Assembly: GCA_052035955.1 (NCBI GenBank)
Contig: JBPOHD010000049.1
Span: 1 to 50,130, forward strand
Direction of reading: 5' to 3'
Length of the DNA: 50,130 nucleotides
Origin: JAEUNJ01 sp052035955
GTDB taxonomy: Bacteria; Pseudomonadota; Gammaproteobacteria; Burkholderiales; Rhodocyclaceae
In this document: in pieces, positions 49,155 through 50,130 of the stretch
Layout of the letters: each line of letters begins with the position of its first letter
How positions within the stretch are numbered: the stretch's first letter is position 1
Position numbers and translations under genes: made by a program
The notes under the pieces: generated by a model
The model's input: the letters and a program-made list of their open reading frames with translations, nothing else
Databases searched by the model: none
What the model was told of the DNA's origin: nothing

Positions 49155-50130
49155 CCGCCGATCCGACCCAGGCGCAGGCCGTTCGCAAGGGGGCAAGCCT
49201 GTGCTTCGTGGTCTCGAGCCCCATGACGGTGACCGCGTTCCTGAAGCCGCACATCATCGCCGCGACCGAAGCCGGATACCGGGTGTCCGTGGTCATGAAC
49301 ACCGATGACCCGGGCGCGCTCGCCGCCCTCGGGATACCGGCCAGGCTGCACCCGGTGGCCATCGCGCGGCCGATTTCGCCCTGGCGTGACCTGGCGGCCC
49401 TCTTCCGCCTCCACGCCCTGTTCCGCCGCGAACGCTTCGACCTGGTGCATTCGATCTCGCCGAAGGCGGGGCTGCTGGGCATGCTGGCGGCGCGCCTGGC
49501 CGGGGTGCCGCAGCGGATACACACCTTCACCGGGCAGGTCTGGGCGACGCGGACCGGCGCCGCCCGGCGGATCCTGAAATCGGCCGACCGGCTGCTGGCC
49601 TGGCTGACCACCACGGCCCTGGTGGACAGCCGGTCGCAGAGGGATTTCCTGGTAGCCGAAGGCGTCGTCGCGGCGGCCAAGGCCCAGGTGATCGGCATCG
49701 GCTCCATTTGCGGCGTCGACACGGACCGCTTCGCACCCTCCCCGGCACACCGGGAATCGGTGCGTCGCGAGCTCGGCCTGGCGCCGACGGCGACGATCGC
49801 CCTGTTCCTCGGGCGCCTCAACCGGGACAAGGGCATCCTCGAACTGGCGCAGGCTTATGCCGGCCTGGCCGGGGAGCTTCCGGCGCTCCACCTGGTGCTG
49901 GTCGGCCCGGACGAGGAGGGTCTGCTGCCCCGGGTGCGCGCCCTCGCCGGCGACGCCGCAGCGAGAGTCCATCACGTGCCCTGGACCGGGGCGCCGGAGC
50001 GCTACATGGCGGCGGCGGACATCTTCTGCCTGCCCAGCCATCGGGAGGGCTTCGGCCTGGTGGCCATCGAGGCGGCGGCGGTCGGCCTGCCGGTCCTGGC
50101 GTCGCGCATTTACGGCGTCACGGACGCCGT
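49151..50130 (+). CDS. Family 4 glycosyltransferase (partial, cut by right edge)
   Basis: The first 326 codons of a GT-B retaining glycosyltransferase that runs off the window. The N-terminal domain has VVSSPMTVTAFLKPHIIAA and DLVHSISPKAGLLGMLAARLAGVP. The C-terminal donor domain has FLGRLNRDKGILELAQAY and the EX7E motif in HREGFGLVAIEAAAVGLPVL. The acceptor part HTFTGQVWATR is like that of N,N'-diacetylbacillosaminyl and related undecaprenyl-oligosaccharide transferases (PglA/WbnK-like). It starts by ATGA overlap with the fusion gene, so it is co-translated with it. Confidence 0.93.
   Translation, partial: MTADPTQAQAVRKGASLCFVVSSPMTVTAFLKPHIIAATEAGYRVSVVMNTDDPGALAALGIPARLHPVAIARPISPWRDLAALFRLHALFRRERFDLVHSISPKAGLLGMLAARLAGVPQRIHTFTGQVWATRTGAARRILKSADRLLAWLTTTALVDSRSQRDFLVAEGVVAAAKAQVIGIGSICGVDTDRFAPSPAHRESVRRELGLAPTATIALFLGRLNRDKGILELAQAYAGLAGELPALHLVLVGPDEEGLLPRVRALAGDAAARVHHVPWTGAPERYMAAADIFCLPSHREGFGLVAIEAAAVGLPVLASRIYGVTDA

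Noticed and set aside
44862..49196. Minus-strand open frame of 1444 codons opposite the fusion gene
   Set aside because: It mirrors the plus-strand gene codon for codon, is rich in Gln/Gly/Arg/His with no domain, and has no ribosome-binding site. High GC makes such antisense frames common here.
1..50130. tRNA, rRNA or CRISPR array
   Set aside because: No cloverleaf with CCA-like context, no rRNA conserved stretch and no regularly spaced repeats were seen on either strand, although small RNAs cannot be excluded by eye.

Overview
The window looks like a GC-rich betaproteobacterial chromosome, most likely of the Rhodocyclales. That placement is an inference from the order pcm-like methyltransferase, rhodanese, tolC, waaA, waaC and from the Gram-negative envelope genes. 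There is no rRNA, tRNA or CRISPR array in it. Almost everything from 11 kb onward builds the cell surface: LPS core, a nonulosonic acid, and a large glycan cluster.

Layout. 1-3.6 kb: signalling genes (a receiver-domain protein cut by the left edge and a PAS-PAS-GGDEF-EAL protein) and an FmdE-like protein. 3.9-8.8 kb: a TetR regulator with a clear operator/promoter, then an RND efflux adaptor and pump. 8.8-11.2 kb: an operon of methyltransferase, rhodanese and TolC with its own promoter. 11.15-14.24 kb: waaA and waaC on the minus strand, divergent from a core glycosyltransferase. 14.24-16.83 kb: an SDR gene broken after 71 codons, followed by two abutting insertion sequences (IS5/IS427 type, then IS701 type). 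16.84-34.0 kb: a visibly less GC-rich block holding a complete pseudaminic acid pathway (pseB, pseC, pseF, pseG, pseH, pseI) with an ABC flippase and several extra oxidoreductases, an aminotransferase, a methyltransferase and two orphan surface-glycan proteins. 34.16-50.13 kb: GC-rich again, with acyltransferases, a KdsB-like cytidylyltransferase paired with an HpcH/HpaI aldolase on the minus strand, and a long plus-strand operon of lactonase, dehydrogenase, epimerases, HAD phosphatase, methyltransferase, surface-carbohydrate protein, glycosyltransferases and one very large fused protein. The right edge cuts a GT4 glycosyltransferase.

How the genes work together. pseB-C-H-G-I-F give the six known steps from UDP-GlcNAc to CMP-pseudaminic acid. 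The added SDR, aldo/keto reductase and Gfo/Idh/MocA genes are interleaved with overlapping start/stop codons, so they probably modify this sugar or make a second one. In the right-hand block, the aldolase, CMP-transferase and phosphatase suggest a second CMP-activated 2-keto sugar acid, made from pyruvate rather than PEP (inference).

The most unusual object is a single 1258-codon ORF (45378-49154) that joins an SDR epimerase domain, a polytopic GT-C-like membrane domain and a MurJ/MviN-type flippase domain. Other points of interest: a CTG start for pseG, a 31-codon ORF coupled at both ends, and IS flanks that suggest a deletion ended the broken SDR gene.
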